This document shows, in pieces, positions 20,009 to 29,295 of a DNA stretch of 64,000 nt (positions are counted from its first letter, which is position 1; each line of letters begins with the position of its first letter). The notes under the pieces are model-generated. The model was not told the DNA's origin. It was given only the letters and a program-made list of their open reading frames with translations, and did not search any database. Source of the stretch: Caulobacter sp. (GTDB lineage Bacteria > Pseudomonadota > Alphaproteobacteria > Caulobacterales > Caulobacteraceae); the NCBI GenBank assembly GCA_016125585.1, contig WGLL01000008.1, forward strand, positions 1 to 64,000. Reading direction: 5' to 3'. A program made the translations under genes and the position numbers.

Positions 20009-20596
20009 ATGGTCCGCCTCGCGCCGGGCCCGGTCTGGGCGCTGGCGCTGGTTCTCGCCTCTGCATCCCCGGCCCCGGTCTGGGCGGCCGCCAAGGCGCC
20101 GCCGGCCGTTGACGGCGCCCCCGTGGTCGGCGAGTCCCTCAGGGAACTGCGGCGACCACGTCGCAAACTGTATGATCAGGCCGCGACGCCCGCCGAGGTC
20201 AACGCCAGGCTCGACGCCGCATTCGCCAGGGCCCGCCTTGAGGACAAGCGGGTCATTGTCGACCTGGGCGGCGACTGGTGCGGCTGGTGCCTGGTGCTGG
20301 CCGCAGTGATGGACCTGCCGCAGGTCAAACCCTTCATCGAGGACAACTTCGTCGTTGTGCCGGTCTACGTGCCATCAACCGGGATCGACGATGACGGTCG
20401 CAAGGCGTTGAAGCGCTTCAGGACCGGTCGGGTGAATGGCTATCCCTGGCTCATTGTCGCGGAATCCAACGGCAAGGTGCTGGCCAGCAGCTCGGAGATC
20501 ACCGACGAGGCCAATGAGACGCCACAGGCGATGGTCAACTGGCTCCGTCGATGGGCGCGTCGTCCCGCCGTCGCGGCGGCGGCCAGATTGCAGTAG
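20009..20596 (+). CDS. exported thioredoxin-like protein
   Basis: A 195-aa protein with a Sec signal peptide (cleavage likely after PVWAAA) and a thioredoxin fold. The redox motif is W-C91-G-W-C94 in DLGGDWCGWC, followed by VNGYPWLIVAESNGKVL, the cis-Pro region. It should act in the periplasm on disulfides. It lies between nuoF and nuoG, 7 bp after nuoF, and could serve periplasmic maturation of neighbouring envelope proteins; its substrate is unknown. The ribosome binding site is poor. Confidence 0.78.
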   Translation: MVRLAPGPVWALALVLASASPAPVWAAAKAPPAVDGAPVVGESLRELRRPRRKLYDQAATPAEVNARLDAAFARARLEDKRVIVDLGGDWCGWCLVLAAVMDLPQVKPFIEDNFVVVPVYVPSTGIDDDGRKALKRFRTGRVNGYPWLIVAESNGKVLASSSEITDEANETPQAMVNWLRRWARRPAVAAAARLQ

Positions 20597-20705
20597 CGGG
20601 CTAAGCCAAGGTTCGCTATCCGGGATGGACGGGCGTCGGCAACCTGGGCGGGCGCCATCTGTTGGAGCGATCATGGCAGCCTCGGTTTCCTACGAGGAGA
20701 TGACG

Positions 20706-21005
20706 ATGTTGGCGGTCATCTTCGCCGTCATCGCCTCGCCCTTCATCGCCTCGACGATCATCAGTTTCAGAATGGGTCGCCGGCGCTGGTGGCTGGCCCT
20801 GCCATGGGTCTTGCTGGTGGCGACGATTGCCGGCGCCGGCTGGTGCTTTGTGGCGCTTGGCGAGTTTGAGGCCGACAATTCGCCTGCGCTGATAGCAACG
20901 ATTGTCGTGATCGTCGGGGGCTGGATCGCCTGCGCCATTCACCTGGCCGTGCTGGCGATCGCCGGGCCCAAGCTGCCCGCGTTGACGGTTGGCGAGGTCT
21001 TCTAG
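20706..21005 (+). CDS. small membrane protein, member 1 of a tandem family
   Basis: A 99-aa protein with three hydrophobic segments. Residues 12-35 follow the pattern P-x3-S-T-I-I-x-F-R-x-G-R-x3-W-x3-P-W-V, which recurs without gaps in the genes at 21038 and 21844. GAGGAG lies 6 nt before the ATG at 20706, which decides the start over ATGs at 20673 and 20700. No known family. It sits inside the nuo operon between nuoF and nuoG. Confidence 0.7.
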   Translation: MLAVIFAVIASPFIASTIISFRMGRRRWWLALPWVLLVATIAGAGWCFVALGEFEADNSPALIATIVVIVGGWIACAIHLAVLAIAGPKLPALTVGEVF

Positions 21006-21037
21006 CTGAGCGACAGCGCTGGAATTGGAGTGTGTTC

Positions 21038-21352
21038 GTGACCGTTATGGGCGTCTTCGTTCTAATCTTCGTGATTGTTCTGGCCGGTGCGCCCGTCCTG
21101 TCGGCGACCCTGATTGCCCGTCGGCTGGGGCAGTCCGGCGGATGGCTGGTCTGGCCGTGGGTGGCGGCCCTGCTGTTTTCTTGTCTGATGTGGATGGGTT
21201 ACGGCCGGGCCGTCGACGGGGCGTGGCCCGGGATTCTGTCGATCCTGTCTGGTGGCTACGTCGGCAGTGTCGGCCTGCTTCTGGCGCTGCTGGTGTTCGG
21301 CAAGGAGCCAAAGCCCGGTGATGAGCCGGACAGAAAATGGCCTTCAGGCTGA
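21038..21352 (+). CDS. small membrane protein, member 2 of a tandem family
   Basis: A 104-aa protein with three hydrophobic segments and a charged tail (KEPKPGDEPDRKWPSG). Residues 19-42 match the 24-residue pattern shared with the genes at 20706 and 21844 (here P-x3-A-T-L-I-x-R-R-x-G-Q-x3-W-x3-P-W-V). TTGGAG is 7 nt before this GTG; a GTG two codons upstream is the alternative. Function unknown. Confidence 0.68.
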   Translation: MTVMGVFVLIFVIVLAGAPVLSATLIARRLGQSGGWLVWPWVAALLFSCLMWMGYGRAVDGAWPGILSILSGGYVGSVGLLLALLVFGKEPKPGDEPDRKWPSG

Positions 21353-21416
21353 TCTTGGCCGCGGCGTCCTGTTGGCGCCATAGTCAGCCCGGGCGCGACA
21401 GCGAGAGGGGCATTCC

Positions 21417-21872
21417 ATGCGCGGCAAGGTTCTCAGTTTCAATGAGGCCGACGGGTCCGGCCTGATCAGCGGGGACGATGGCCACCGCTATCCCTTCGGC
21501 CGCGACGACCTGGCGGGCGGCGTCCGCAGCATCGTCCCCGGGACCGAGGTGGATTTCGAGACGGCGGAGGGGATGGCGCGCAGCATCTATGTCACCACCC
21601 AGCCGTTCAGCGGCCTGGCCGGGGACAAGAATCGCATCGTCGCGGCGCTGCTGGCCTTCTTTCTGGGCTGGATCGGCATCCACAAGTTCTATCTGGGCAA
21701 GACCAACGCCGGGATCATCATGCTGTTGTGCGGCACCGTCGGCTGGATTCTGGTCGGCATTCCGCCGGCGGTGGTCGGCCTGATCTCCATCGTCGAGTTC
21801 GTCATCTATCTGGTGAAATCTGACCAGCAGTTCCACGAGGATTATGTGGTCGGCGACAAGAGCTGGTTCTGA
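21417..21872 (+). CDS. TM2-domain protein with an N-terminal OB-like domain
   Basis: A 151-aa protein in two parts. Residues 1-60 (MRGKVLSFNEADGSGLISGDDG then RYPFGRDDL) read like a cold-shock/OB-fold domain. Residues about 70-135 are a TM2 domain with two helices: KNRIVAALLAFFLGWIGIHKFYLGK and the second helix after GTVGWILVG. TM2 proteins are found widely in bacteria without a settled role. GAGAGGGG lies about 7 nt before the ATG. It is part of the block between nuoF and nuoG. Confidence 0.8.
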   Translation: MRGKVLSFNEADGSGLISGDDGHRYPFGRDDLAGGVRSIVPGTEVDFETAEGMARSIYVTTQPFSGLAGDKNRIVAALLAFFLGWIGIHKFYLGKTNAGIIMLLCGTVGWILVGIPPAVVGLISIVEFVIYLVKSDQQFHEDYVVGDKSWF

Positions 21873-22242
21873 GTTGGACGACTCGCTGACGCTGGAGCTG
21901 ACGCGCGCTTCGGGTTTCGACTGGCGCGGCTTGGCCGACGCGCTTCTGGCCTCGGTTCCGCTGGCCGCGCTGAGCGTGATCCTGTTCCGAAACGGCCGCC
22001 GGGGCGCCTGGCCAGGCATTCCCTGGGTGCTCGCGGCCGTGTGCGCTCCGGCATGGCTCGCCGGCTTTGGGGCGTTGCCTGGAATAGCCGTTACCTCCCC
22101 AAAAATGCTGCTATTCCTCACGGCCGCCGGATGGACAGAGGGCGCGCGGGCATCGCTTTTTCTCGTGGTCGTCTGGCTGGCGATCTTTGGTGTGCACCCC
22201 AAACCTGTTGTCCAGAGGCCGGACCCTCCGAAGTCCAGTTAA
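21844..22242 (+). CDS. small membrane protein, member 3 of a tandem family
   Basis: A protein of 132 aa from the ATG at 21844, or 122 aa from a TTG at 21874 that follows the TM2 gene stop. Residues 39-62 carry the same ungapped pattern as the genes at 20706 and 21038 (P-x4-S-V-I-x-F-R-x-G-R-x3-W-x3-P-W-V). Three hydrophobic segments follow one another to the end. The first start overlaps the TM2 gene by 29 bp and has GAGG close by. Function unknown. Confidence 0.65.
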   Translation: MWSATRAGSELDDSLTLELTRASGFDWRGLADALLASVPLAALSVILFRNGRRGAWPGIPWVLAAVCAPAWLAGFGALPGIAVTSPKMLLFLTAAGWTEGARASLFLVVVWLAIFGVHPKPVVQRPDPPKSS

Positions 22243-22327
22243 GACTTGTTCGCAATGACGACAGACCCCTTGAACCGCCGGGGAAACTGGTCCACGAACC
22301 GCCCCAATTAAGGGTCCCGGACGAGCT

Positions 22328-24388
22328 ATGCCTAAAGCCAAGGTCAACGGCGTCGAGGTCGAATTCGAACCCGGCATGACGGTTCTGCAGGTCGCGGAAC
22401 TGGCCGGCGAAGAGATTCCGCGTTTTTGCTATCACGAACGTCTCAGCATCGCCGGTAACTGCCGGATGTGCCTTGTCGAGGTGAAGCCCGGGCCGCCCAA
22501 GCCTCAGGCGAGCTGCGCCCTGCCGGCCGCCGAGAACCAGGAAATTTTCACCAACACCCCGATGGTCAAGAAGGCCCGGGAAGGGGTGATGGAATTCCTG
22601 CTGATCAACCACCCTCTGGATTGCCCGATCTGCGACCAGGGCGGCGAGTGCGATCTGCAGGATCAGGCCATGGGCTATGGCCGCGACGACAGCCGCTATT
22701 CCGAGAACAAGCGCGCCGTCGAGGAAAAGGAAATGGGCCCGCTGATCAAAACGGTGATGACGCGCTGCATCCAGTGCACCCGCTGCGTGCGGTTCATCAC
22801 CGAGGTTGCCGGGGTCCCCGAAATCGGCCTCATCAGCCGGGGCGAAGACGTCGAGATCACCACCTATCTCGGCGCCGCCGTGACCAGCGAACTGAGCGGC
22901 AACGTCAATGACCTCTGCCCGGTCGGCGCCCTGACCCACCGGCCCTGGGCGTTCAACTACCGCCCCTGGGAGCTGAAGAAGACCCAGAGCGTCGATGTCA
23001 TGGATGCGCTCGGCAGCTCGATCCGGGTCGACAGCCGCGGCGCCGCTGTGTTGCGGGTGCTGCCGCGCATCAATGAAGACATCAATGAGGAGTGGCTGAG
23101 CGACAAGAGCCGCTATGCCGTCGACGGCCTTGGCCGTCAGCGCCTCGACCGGCCCTACGTCCGCAAGGGCGGCAAGCTGACTGCGGCGACCTGGCCGGAA
23201 GCCTTCGCGGCTATCGCCGACAAGGCCGCCGCCATAGCGCCTGAAAAGATGGGCCTGATCGCCGGCGACCTGCAGGACGCCGAATCGATGAAGGCGGCGA
23301 TGGACCTGTTCGCCTCGCTCGGCGTGAAGAACATCGACTGCCGCCAGGATGGATCGGCGCTCGGCGCAGGCCCGCGTGAAAGCTGGCTGTTCAATTCGAC
23401 CCTCGCCGGGATCGAGGACGCCGACGTAGTGCTGATCATCGGCGCCAACCCCCGCCTTGAGGCCCCGGTGTTCAACACCCGACTGCGCAAGCAGTGGGTG
23501 GCCGGCAAGACCCGCATCGGCGTCGTCGGCCAGCAGGCCGACCTGACCTATGACTATGACTACCTCGGCGCCGGCGCCGCGACCGTCTCCGGTCTGGCCA
23601 AGTCGAAGAGCGATTTCGTCAAGGCCCTGAAGGCCGCCGAACGGCCCGCCATCATCGTCGGGCAGGGGGCTTTCGCCCGCGAGGACGGCGCCGCCGTGCT
23701 GAAGGCGGCCGCCGCCCTGGCCAAGAGCTTCAACGTCGTCCGCGAGGGCTGGAACGGCTGGAACGTCCTGCACACCGCCGCCGCCCGCGTCGGCGGCCTG
23801 GACATGGGCTTCGTGCCGGCCGAGGGCGGTCTTTCCGCCCGCGAGATGATCAAGCCGGGCGCGCTGGACCTGCTGTTCCTGCTGGGCGCCGACGAGTGCG
23901 ACGCCTCGGCCAGCGGCGCCTTCACCGTCTATCTGGGCAGCCACGGTGATCGCGGGGCCCACAAGGCCGATGTCATCCTGCCGGGCGCCGCCTACACCGA
24001 AAAGAACGGCCTCTATGTGAATACCGAGGGGCGGGTGCAGCTGGGCGAGCGCGCCGTGTTCCCCAAGGGCGAGGCCCGCGAGGACTGGGCCATCATCCGC
24101 GCCCTGTCGGACCGGCTGGGCAAGACCCTGCCGTATGACAGCCTCGACCAGCTGCGGGCCAAGCTGTTCGCCGACCACCCGACCTTTGGCCAGATCGACT
24201 TCGCACCGGGCTCAATGCCGACCGTGTTCGATCTCTCCGGGCTTGGCGCCGACGGCGATATGTCCGACGCGCCGCTGGCCAGCACGGTCGAGGCCTTCCA
24301 CCTGACCAACCCGATCGCGCGCGCCAGCGTGACCATGGCCGAATGCGCGGCCCTGGCCTCCGACGCGACCAAGATGGCGGCGGAGTAG
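22328..24388 (+). CDS. nuoG: NADH-quinone oxidoreductase subunit G
   Basis: A 686-aa subunit (75-kDa type). The N-terminal ferredoxin-like part binds [2Fe-2S] cluster N1b (RFCYHERLSIAGNCRMCLVE and ASCALP), then N5 (NHPLDCPICDQGGECDLQD, with a His ligand) and N4 (CIQCTRCVRF with a late Cys in LCPVGAL). The rest is a molybdopterin-oxidoreductase-like domain without the cofactor. The length fits the alphaproteobacterial and mitochondrial form, which is shorter than E. coli NuoG (908 aa). Confidence 0.96.
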   Translation: MPKAKVNGVEVEFEPGMTVLQVAELAGEEIPRFCYHERLSIAGNCRMCLVEVKPGPPKPQASCALPAAENQEIFTNTPMVKKAREGVMEFLLINHPLDCPICDQGGECDLQDQAMGYGRDDSRYSENKRAVEEKEMGPLIKTVMTRCIQCTRCVRFITEVAGVPEIGLISRGEDVEITTYLGAAVTSELSGNVNDLCPVGALTHRPWAFNYRPWELKKTQSVDVMDALGSSIRVDSRGAAVLRVLPRINEDINEEWLSDKSRYAVDGLGRQRLDRPYVRKGGKLTAATWPEAFAAIADKAAAIAPEKMGLIAGDLQDAESMKAAMDLFASLGVKNIDCRQDGSALGAGPRESWLFNSTLAGIEDADVVLIIGANPRLEAPVFNTRLRKQWVAGKTRIGVVGQQADLTYDYDYLGAGAATVSGLAKSKSDFVKALKAAERPAIIVGQGAFAREDGAAVLKAAAALAKSFNVVREGWNGWNVLHTAAARVGGLDMGFVPAEGGLSAREMIKPGALDLLFLLGADECDASASGAFTVYLGSHGDRGAHKADVILPGAAYTEKNGLYVNTEGRVQLGERAVFPKGEAREDWAIIRALSDRLGKTLPYDSLDQLRAKLFADHPTFGQIDFAPGSMPTVFDLSGLGADGDMSDAPLASTVEAFHLTNPIARASVTMAECAALASDATKMAAE

Positions 24389-24391
24389 ACC

Positions 24392-25471
24392 GTGCCGGCA
24401 ACCCAAGACTTCTGGGCCCACGGGCTGGGCTGGTTCCTCCTGCATCTGGGGCAGATCCTGGCGGTCACCGTCTGGCTGCTGCTCAGCCTCGCCTTCCTGC
24501 TGTGGGGCGACCGCAAGGTCTGGGCCGGCGTGCAGATGCGCAAGGGCCCCAACGTGGTCGGGCCATTCGGCCTGTTCCAGTCCTTCGCCGACTTCCTGAA
24601 GTTCCTGCTCAAGGAAATCGTCATCCCGGCCGGGGCCGACAAGACGGTGTTCCTGCTGGCCCCGCTGCTGACCTTCATCCTGGCCTTCGCGGCCTGGGCC
24701 GTGGTGCCGTTGGCGCCGGGCTGGGTGATCGCCGACGTCAATGTGGCGATCCTCTACATCTTCGCGATCAGTTCGCTGGGGGTCTACGGGATCATCATGG
24801 GCGGCTGGGCGTCCAACTCGAAGTATCCCTTCCTCGGCGGCCTGCGGTCGGCGGCGCAGATGGTCTCCTACGAGGTCTCCATCGGCTTTGTGATCATCAC
24901 CGTGATCCTGCTGGCCGGGACCATGAACCTGCAGCAGATTATCGAGCAGCAGGCGGGCGGCTTCTGGAACTGGAACTTCCTGGGCGGCGGGTTGAAGAAC
25001 CTGCCGATGGCGGTGGTGATGGTCCCGATGACGGTGATCTTCTTCATCTCCGCCCTGGCCGAGACCAACCGTCCGCCCTTCGACCTGCCCGAGGCGGAGT
25101 CCGAGCTGGTGGCCGGCTATCAGGTCGAATACAGCTCCACCCCCTATCTGCTGTTCATGATCGGCGAGTACGCCAACATCGTCCTGATGTGCGCCCTGAT
25201 CACCATCCTGTTCTTTGGCGGATGGCAGGCGCCGTTCCCGACGCCGTTCCTGGACAGCTGGCCGGCGACCGCCGCCAGCTTCTTCGGCTTCTTCTGGTTC
25301 TTCCTGAAGACCATCTTCTTCTTCTTCATGTTCGCCATGGTGAAGGCGATCGTGCCGCGCTACCGCTACGACCAGCTGATGCGGCTGGGCTGGAAGATTT
25401 TCCTGCCGACGTCTCTGGTGGCCGTGGTGCTGGTCGCCGGCTGGCGGGTCTTCACCCGGGGCGCGATCTGA
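24392..25471 (+). CDS. nuoH: NADH-quinone oxidoreductase subunit H
   Basis: A 359-aa membrane subunit with eight or more helices that links the peripheral arm to the proton-pumping arm and lines the quinone channel. Conserved segments include [32 protein letters not shown] and [22 protein letters not shown]. It starts with GTG, 3 bp after nuoG, and overlaps the following lipoprotein gene by one base (TGATG). Confidence 0.96.
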   Translation: MPATQDFWAHGLGWFLLHLGQILAVTVWLLLSLAFLLWGDRKVWAGVQMRKGPNVVGPFGLFQSFADFLKFLLKEIVIPAGADKTVFLLAPLLTFILAFAAWAVVPLAPGWVIADVNVAILYIFAISSLGVYGIIMGGWASNSKYPFLGGLRSAAQMVSYEVSIGFVIITVILLAGTMNLQQIIEQQAGGFWNWNFLGGGLKNLPMAVVMVPMTVIFFISALAETNRPPFDLPEAESELVAGYQVEYSSTPYLLFMIGEYANIVLMCALITILFFGGWQAPFPTPFLDSWPATAASFFGFFWFFLKTIFFFFMFAMVKAIVPRYRYDQLMRLGWKIFLPTSLVAVVLVAGWRVFTRGAI

Positions 25472-25728
25472 TGCGCGGCGCGGTTCTCATAGGCCTTGCG
25501 GGCCTGACCCTGACCGGGCTGTCGCTGACGGCCTGCGCTACCGAGCCGGAAGCCAATCCGGGCAGCTACACCCTCGGGCGCGGCCTGGTGAACTATGACG
25601 AGATGAACCGGGCCAAGAAGCAGTGCGAGGCCGCCGGGGGCGTCGTGCGCCCCTTCGATGATGGCGGCGATCCCAACCAGATGAGCAACTATCAGTGCGT
25701 GATCTCCAAGAAGGAGAAGGCCCAATGA
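25471..25728 (+). CDS. small lipoprotein between nuoH and nuoI
   Basis: An 85-aa protein with a lipoprotein signal peptide and lipobox LTAC (lipidated Cys at 22). The mature part is polar with two further Cys (KKQCEAAGG and NYQCVIS), which could form a disulfide. It overlaps nuoH by TGATG and nuoI by ATGA, so the three are translationally coupled. It may be an envelope partner of complex I; no family is recognised. Confidence 0.72.
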   Translation: MRGAVLIGLAGLTLTGLSLTACATEPEANPGSYTLGRGLVNYDEMNRAKKQCEAAGGVVRPFDDGGDPNQMSNYQCVISKKEKAQ

Positions 25729-26213
25729 GCCGCTTAGGACAGGCGCTCAAGGGCGCGGCGCTGCTCGACTTCGTCGGCGCCTTCGGGCTGGCGATGCGCT
25801 ATATGCTGGCCCCCAAGAAGACGGTCATCTACCCCAACGAGCGTGGTCCGCAGTCGCCCAGGTTCCGCGGCGAACACGCCCTGCGGCGCTATCCCTCGGG
25901 CGAGGAGCGCTGCATCGCCTGCAAGCTCTGCGAGGCCATCTGCCCGGCCCAGGCCATCTATATCGAGGCCGAGCCCCGCGCCGACGGCAGCCGCCGGACG
26001 ACCCGCTACGACATCGACATGGTCAAATGCATCTACTGCGGACTGTGCCAGGAGGCCTGCCCGGTGGACGCCATTGTCGAGGGACCGAATACCGAGTTCG
26101 CCACCGAGACGCGCGAGGAACTCTACTACGACAAGGAACGGCTGCTGGATAACGGCGACCGTTGGGAACGCGAAATCGCGAAGAATCTGGAACTGGATGC
26201 GGCCTACCGCTAA
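25725..26213 (+). CDS. nuoI: NADH-quinone oxidoreductase subunit I
   Basis: A 162-aa ferredoxin-type subunit holding clusters N6a and N6b. Both ligand sets are intact: [12 protein letters not shown] and [12 protein letters not shown]. It conducts electrons from NuoG to NuoB. The ATG at 25725 overlaps the lipoprotein stop (ATGA); the open frame upstream lies inside that gene. Confidence 0.96.
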   Translation: MSRLGQALKGAALLDFVGAFGLAMRYMLAPKKTVIYPNERGPQSPRFRGEHALRRYPSGEERCIACKLCEAICPAQAIYIEAEPRADGSRRTTRYDIDMVKCIYCGLCQEACPVDAIVEGPNTEFATETREELYYDKERLLDNGDRWEREIAKNLELDAAYR

Positions 26214-26272
26214 GAGGTCGCGGCGATTCCGGCGGCGTTCGACGCCGGATCTTGAGAAGGGGTGAGGGCCGC

Positions 26273-26890
26273 ATGGCCTTGCAGGCAATAGCCTTTTATC
26301 TGATGGCGACCGTGACGGTGGCGGCGGCGTTGGCCGTGGTGCTGGCGCGCAACCCCGTGCACTCGGTGCTGTTCCTGATCGCGGCCTTCTTCAGCGCCGC
26401 CGGTCTCTTCGTCCTGCTGGGCGCAGAGTTTCTGGCGATGCTGCTGGTTGTCGTCTACGTCGGCGCCGTGGCGGTGTTGTTCCTGTTCGTGGTGATGATG
26501 CTCGACGTCGATTTCGCCGCCCTGCGACAGGGATTCGCCCAGTATCTGCCGATTGGCGGCGTGGTCGCCGGCATCCTGACCATCGAAATGGTCATGGTGG
26601 CCACCATCATCGCCACCAAGGGGGCGGCCTCCAGGGTCACAGGCCCCCAGGCGTCCCTGCCGGACGTCAGCAACGCCGAGACCATCGGCCGGGTGCTCTA
26701 CACCGACTACGTCTACTTCTTCCAGGCGGCCGGTCTGGTGCTGCTGGTGGCCATGATCGGCGCCATCGTCCTGACCCTGCGCCACAAGCCGGGCGTCAAG
26801 CGTCAGAACATCGCGCGGCAGACGGCGCGGGGCCCCAAGAGCGGCATGACCATTGTCGATATTCAGCCCGGAGCAGGAGAAGGCGAATGA
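26273..26890 (+). CDS. nuoJ: NADH-quinone oxidoreductase subunit J
   Basis: A 205-aa membrane subunit with five helices. The conserved third helix contains [26 protein letters not shown]. The start at 26273 follows GGGGTGAGGGCC and gives the usual NuoJ N-terminus [14 protein letters not shown]. It overlaps nuoK by ATGA. Confidence 0.94.
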   Translation: MALQAIAFYLMATVTVAAALAVVLARNPVHSVLFLIAAFFSAAGLFVLLGAEFLAMLLVVVYVGAVAVLFLFVVMMLDVDFAALRQGFAQYLPIGGVVAGILTIEMVMVATIIATKGAASRVTGPQASLPDVSNAETIGRVLYTDYVYFFQAAGLVLLVAMIGAIVLTLRHKPGVKRQNIARQTARGPKSGMTIVDIQPGAGEGE

Positions 26891-27192
26891 TCGGTCTCAC
26901 CCACTATCTGACCCTCGCGGCCATCCTGTTCACCATCGGGGTGTTCGGCATCTTCGTGAACCGCAAGAACATCATCGTCATCCTGATGTCGATCGAGCTG
27001 ATCCTGCTGGCGGTGAACATCAACCTCGTCAGCTTCTCGGTCTTCCTGCATGACGTGGTCGGCCAGATCTACGCGATGTTCGTGCTGACCGTCGCAGCGG
27101 CCGAGGCCGCGGTCGGCCTGGCCATCCTGGTGACCTTCTTCAGAAACCGCGGCGACATCGCGGTTGATGACGCCTCCGTGATGAAGGGCTGA
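26887..27192 (+). CDS. nuoK: NADH-quinone oxidoreductase subunit K
   Basis: A 101-aa subunit with three transmembrane helices, related to MrpC antiporter subunits. The conserved Glu residues of helices 2 and 3 are present in [14 protein letters not shown] and [15 protein letters not shown]. Length is standard for the family. Confidence 0.96.
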   Translation: MIGLTHYLTLAAILFTIGVFGIFVNRKNIIVILMSIELILLAVNINLVSFSVFLHDVVGQIYAMFVLTVAAAEAAVGLAILVTFFRNRGDIAVDDASVMKG

Positions 27193-27200
27193 CGCGACCG

Positions 27201-29285
27201 ATGTCCCACCAGCTTATCGTCACCATCCTCCTCTTCGCCCCGCTGCTGGCCGCGGCGATCGCCGGCCTGCAGGGTCGCCGTATCGGCAATATCGCCAGCC
27301 AGTCGGTGACCACCGGCCTGCTGTTCCTCGCCTGCGCCCTCAGCTGGACCACCTTCCTGGGCGTGGCGATGGGCGACTGGCCCGACTTCACCGTCAAGCT
27401 GCTGCCCTTCATCAATGTCGGGGATTTCCAGTCGGCCTGGTCGATCCGCATCGACACCCTGTCGTCGGTGATGCTGGTCGTGGTGACCAGCGTCTCCAGC
27501 CTCGTGCACCTCTACAGCTGGGGCTACATGGCCGAGGACGACAGCCGTCCGCGCTTCTTCGCCTATCTGTCGCTGTTCACCTTCGCCATGCTGGCGCTGG
27601 TCACCGCCGCCGACTTCATGCAGCTGTTCTTCGGCTGGGAAGGCGTGGGCCTGGCCAGCTACCTGCTGATCGGCTTCTGGTACAAGAAGCCCACGGCCAG
27701 CGCCGCCGCCATCAAGGCCTTCGTGGTCAACCGGGTCGGCGATTTCGGTTTCGCGCTCGGCATCATGACCTGTTTCTGGATGTTCGGCTCGATCGAGTTC
27801 TCCGAAGTCTTCCCGAAGGTCGCCGCCCTCGCCGGAACCAGCTGGTCCTTCGCCGGCCACAGCTTCCCGGCCATGGATCTGGTCTGCTGCCTGCTGTTCA
27901 TCGGCGCCATGGGCAAGTCGGCCCAGTTCTTCCTGCACACCTGGCTGCCAGACGCCATGGAAGGCCCGACCCCCGTGTCGGCCCTGATCCACGCGGCGAC
28001 CATGGTCACCGCCGGCGTCTATATGGTCTGCCTGCTGTCGCCGATGTTCGAGTACGCCCCGGTGGCGCGCAATGTCGTCACCCTGGTCGGGGCGGTCACG
28101 GCGCTGTTCGCCGCCACGGTCGGTCTGGCGCAGAACGACATCAAGCGGGTGATCGCCTATTCGACCTGTTCGCAGCTCGGCTACATGTTCTTCGCGGCCG
28201 GGGTCGGCGCCTATCAGGCGGCGATGTTCCACCTGTTCACCCACGCCTTCTTCAAGGCCCTGCTGTTCCTCGGCGCCGGCTCGGTCATCCACGGCATGCA
28301 TCACGAGCAGGACATGCGGAAGATGGGCGGGCTGTGGAAGTATCTGCCCGTCACCTATGCGGTGATGATGATCGGCACCCTGGCCATCACCGGCGTGGGA
28401 ATCCCCGGCCTCGATCTTGGCTTCGCCGGCTTCTATTCCAAGGACAGCATCATTGAGGTCAGCTGGGCCGCGGGTCGTGACAACGGCATCGCCCAGTTCG
28501 CCTTCGTCATCAGCCTGCTGGCGGCGGCCCTGACCGCCTTCTACAGCTGGCGGCTGGTGTTCATGACCTTCCATGGGACCCGCAAGTGGGGGGCTGACGC
28601 CGCAACCGCGCACGCGCACGACGATCACGCCACCTCGGCCCAGATCGAGACCCATGACGAGCCCCTGGCCGACGATCACGCCCATGCCCATGATGATCAC
28701 GGGCACGGCCATGACCTGCATCCGCACGAAAGCCCGCTGACCATGATGGTCCCGCTGGTCCTGCTGTCCATCGGCGCCGTCTTCGCCGGCGGCGTGTTCA
28801 TCGCCTGGTTCGTGGGTCACGATCAGGCGGCGTTCTGGGCGGGGTCGCTGTTCAACAGCGCCACCAACCATGTGCTTCACGAGATGCACGAGGCCCCGAC
28901 GTGGGTGAAGCTGGCGCCCCTGGTCGTCACCATCACCGGCACGCTGATCGCCTGGTACGCCTACATTCCCAAAGAGGGCATGGGCGCGCGGATCGCCGCC
29001 AACAAGGGGCCGCTGTGGAGCTTCCTCTACAACAAGTGGTTCTTCGACGAGATCTACGAGGCCACCTTCGTCCGCGGCGCCAAGCTGCTGGGCGACCTGT
29101 TCTGGAAGGGCGGCGACCAGAAGCTCATCGACGGCCTGGGGCCCGACGGCGTCGCCGCCGCGTCGGTGGCGGTCGGCAAGGGAACCGGCCGGCTGCAGAC
29201 CGGCTACGTCTACCACTACGCCTTCGTCATGCTGCTCGGGATCGCGGGTCTGCTGACCTACGCCCTGTTCCAGTTCCGAGGGTAG
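27201..29285 (+). CDS. nuoL: NADH-quinone oxidoreductase subunit L
   Basis: A 694-aa antiporter-like proton-pumping subunit with the long lateral C-terminal helix. Key helices include [46 protein letters not shown] and [16 protein letters not shown]. Between helices in the C-terminal third is a His-rich insert, residues 471-509, with 12 His in 39 residues. It is longer than E. coli NuoL (613 aa), partly through this insert. Confidence 0.96.
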   Translation: MSHQLIVTILLFAPLLAAAIAGLQGRRIGNIASQSVTTGLLFLACALSWTTFLGVAMGDWPDFTVKLLPFINVGDFQSAWSIRIDTLSSVMLVVVTSVSSLVHLYSWGYMAEDDSRPRFFAYLSLFTFAMLALVTAADFMQLFFGWEGVGLASYLLIGFWYKKPTASAAAIKAFVVNRVGDFGFALGIMTCFWMFGSIEFSEVFPKVAALAGTSWSFAGHSFPAMDLVCCLLFIGAMGKSAQFFLHTWLPDAMEGPTPVSALIHAATMVTAGVYMVCLLSPMFEYAPVARNVVTLVGAVTALFAATVGLAQNDIKRVIAYSTCSQLGYMFFAAGVGAYQAAMFHLFTHAFFKALLFLGAGSVIHGMHHEQDMRKMGGLWKYLPVTYAVMMIGTLAITGVGIPGLDLGFAGFYSKDSIIEVSWAAGRDNGIAQFAFVISLLAAALTAFYSWRLVFMTFHGTRKWGADAATAHAHDDHATSAQIETHDEPLADDHAHAHDDHGHGHDLHPHESPLTMMVPLVLLSIGAVFAGGVFIAWFVGHDQAAFWAGSLFNSATNHVLHEMHEAPTWVKLAPLVVTITGTLIAWYAYIPKEGMGARIAANKGPLWSFLYNKWFFDEIYEATFVRGAKLLGDLFWKGGDQKLIDGLGPDGVAAASVAVGKGTGRLQTGYVYHYAFVMLLGIAGLLTYALFQFRG

Positions 29286-29295
29286 GCCAGGGATC

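Noticed and set aside
22118..24178. Minus-strand open frame of 686 codons opposite nuoG
   Set aside because: Composition is that of an antisense shadow in GC-rich DNA (Gly, Ala, Val, Asp, Arg in low-complexity runs). nuoG in the other strand is unmistakable.
24343..25728. A 461-codon plus-strand frame overlapping nuoH
   Set aside because: Only its last 85 codons, the lipoprotein from 25471, have a sensible signal peptide and start. The rest is nuoH read out of frame.
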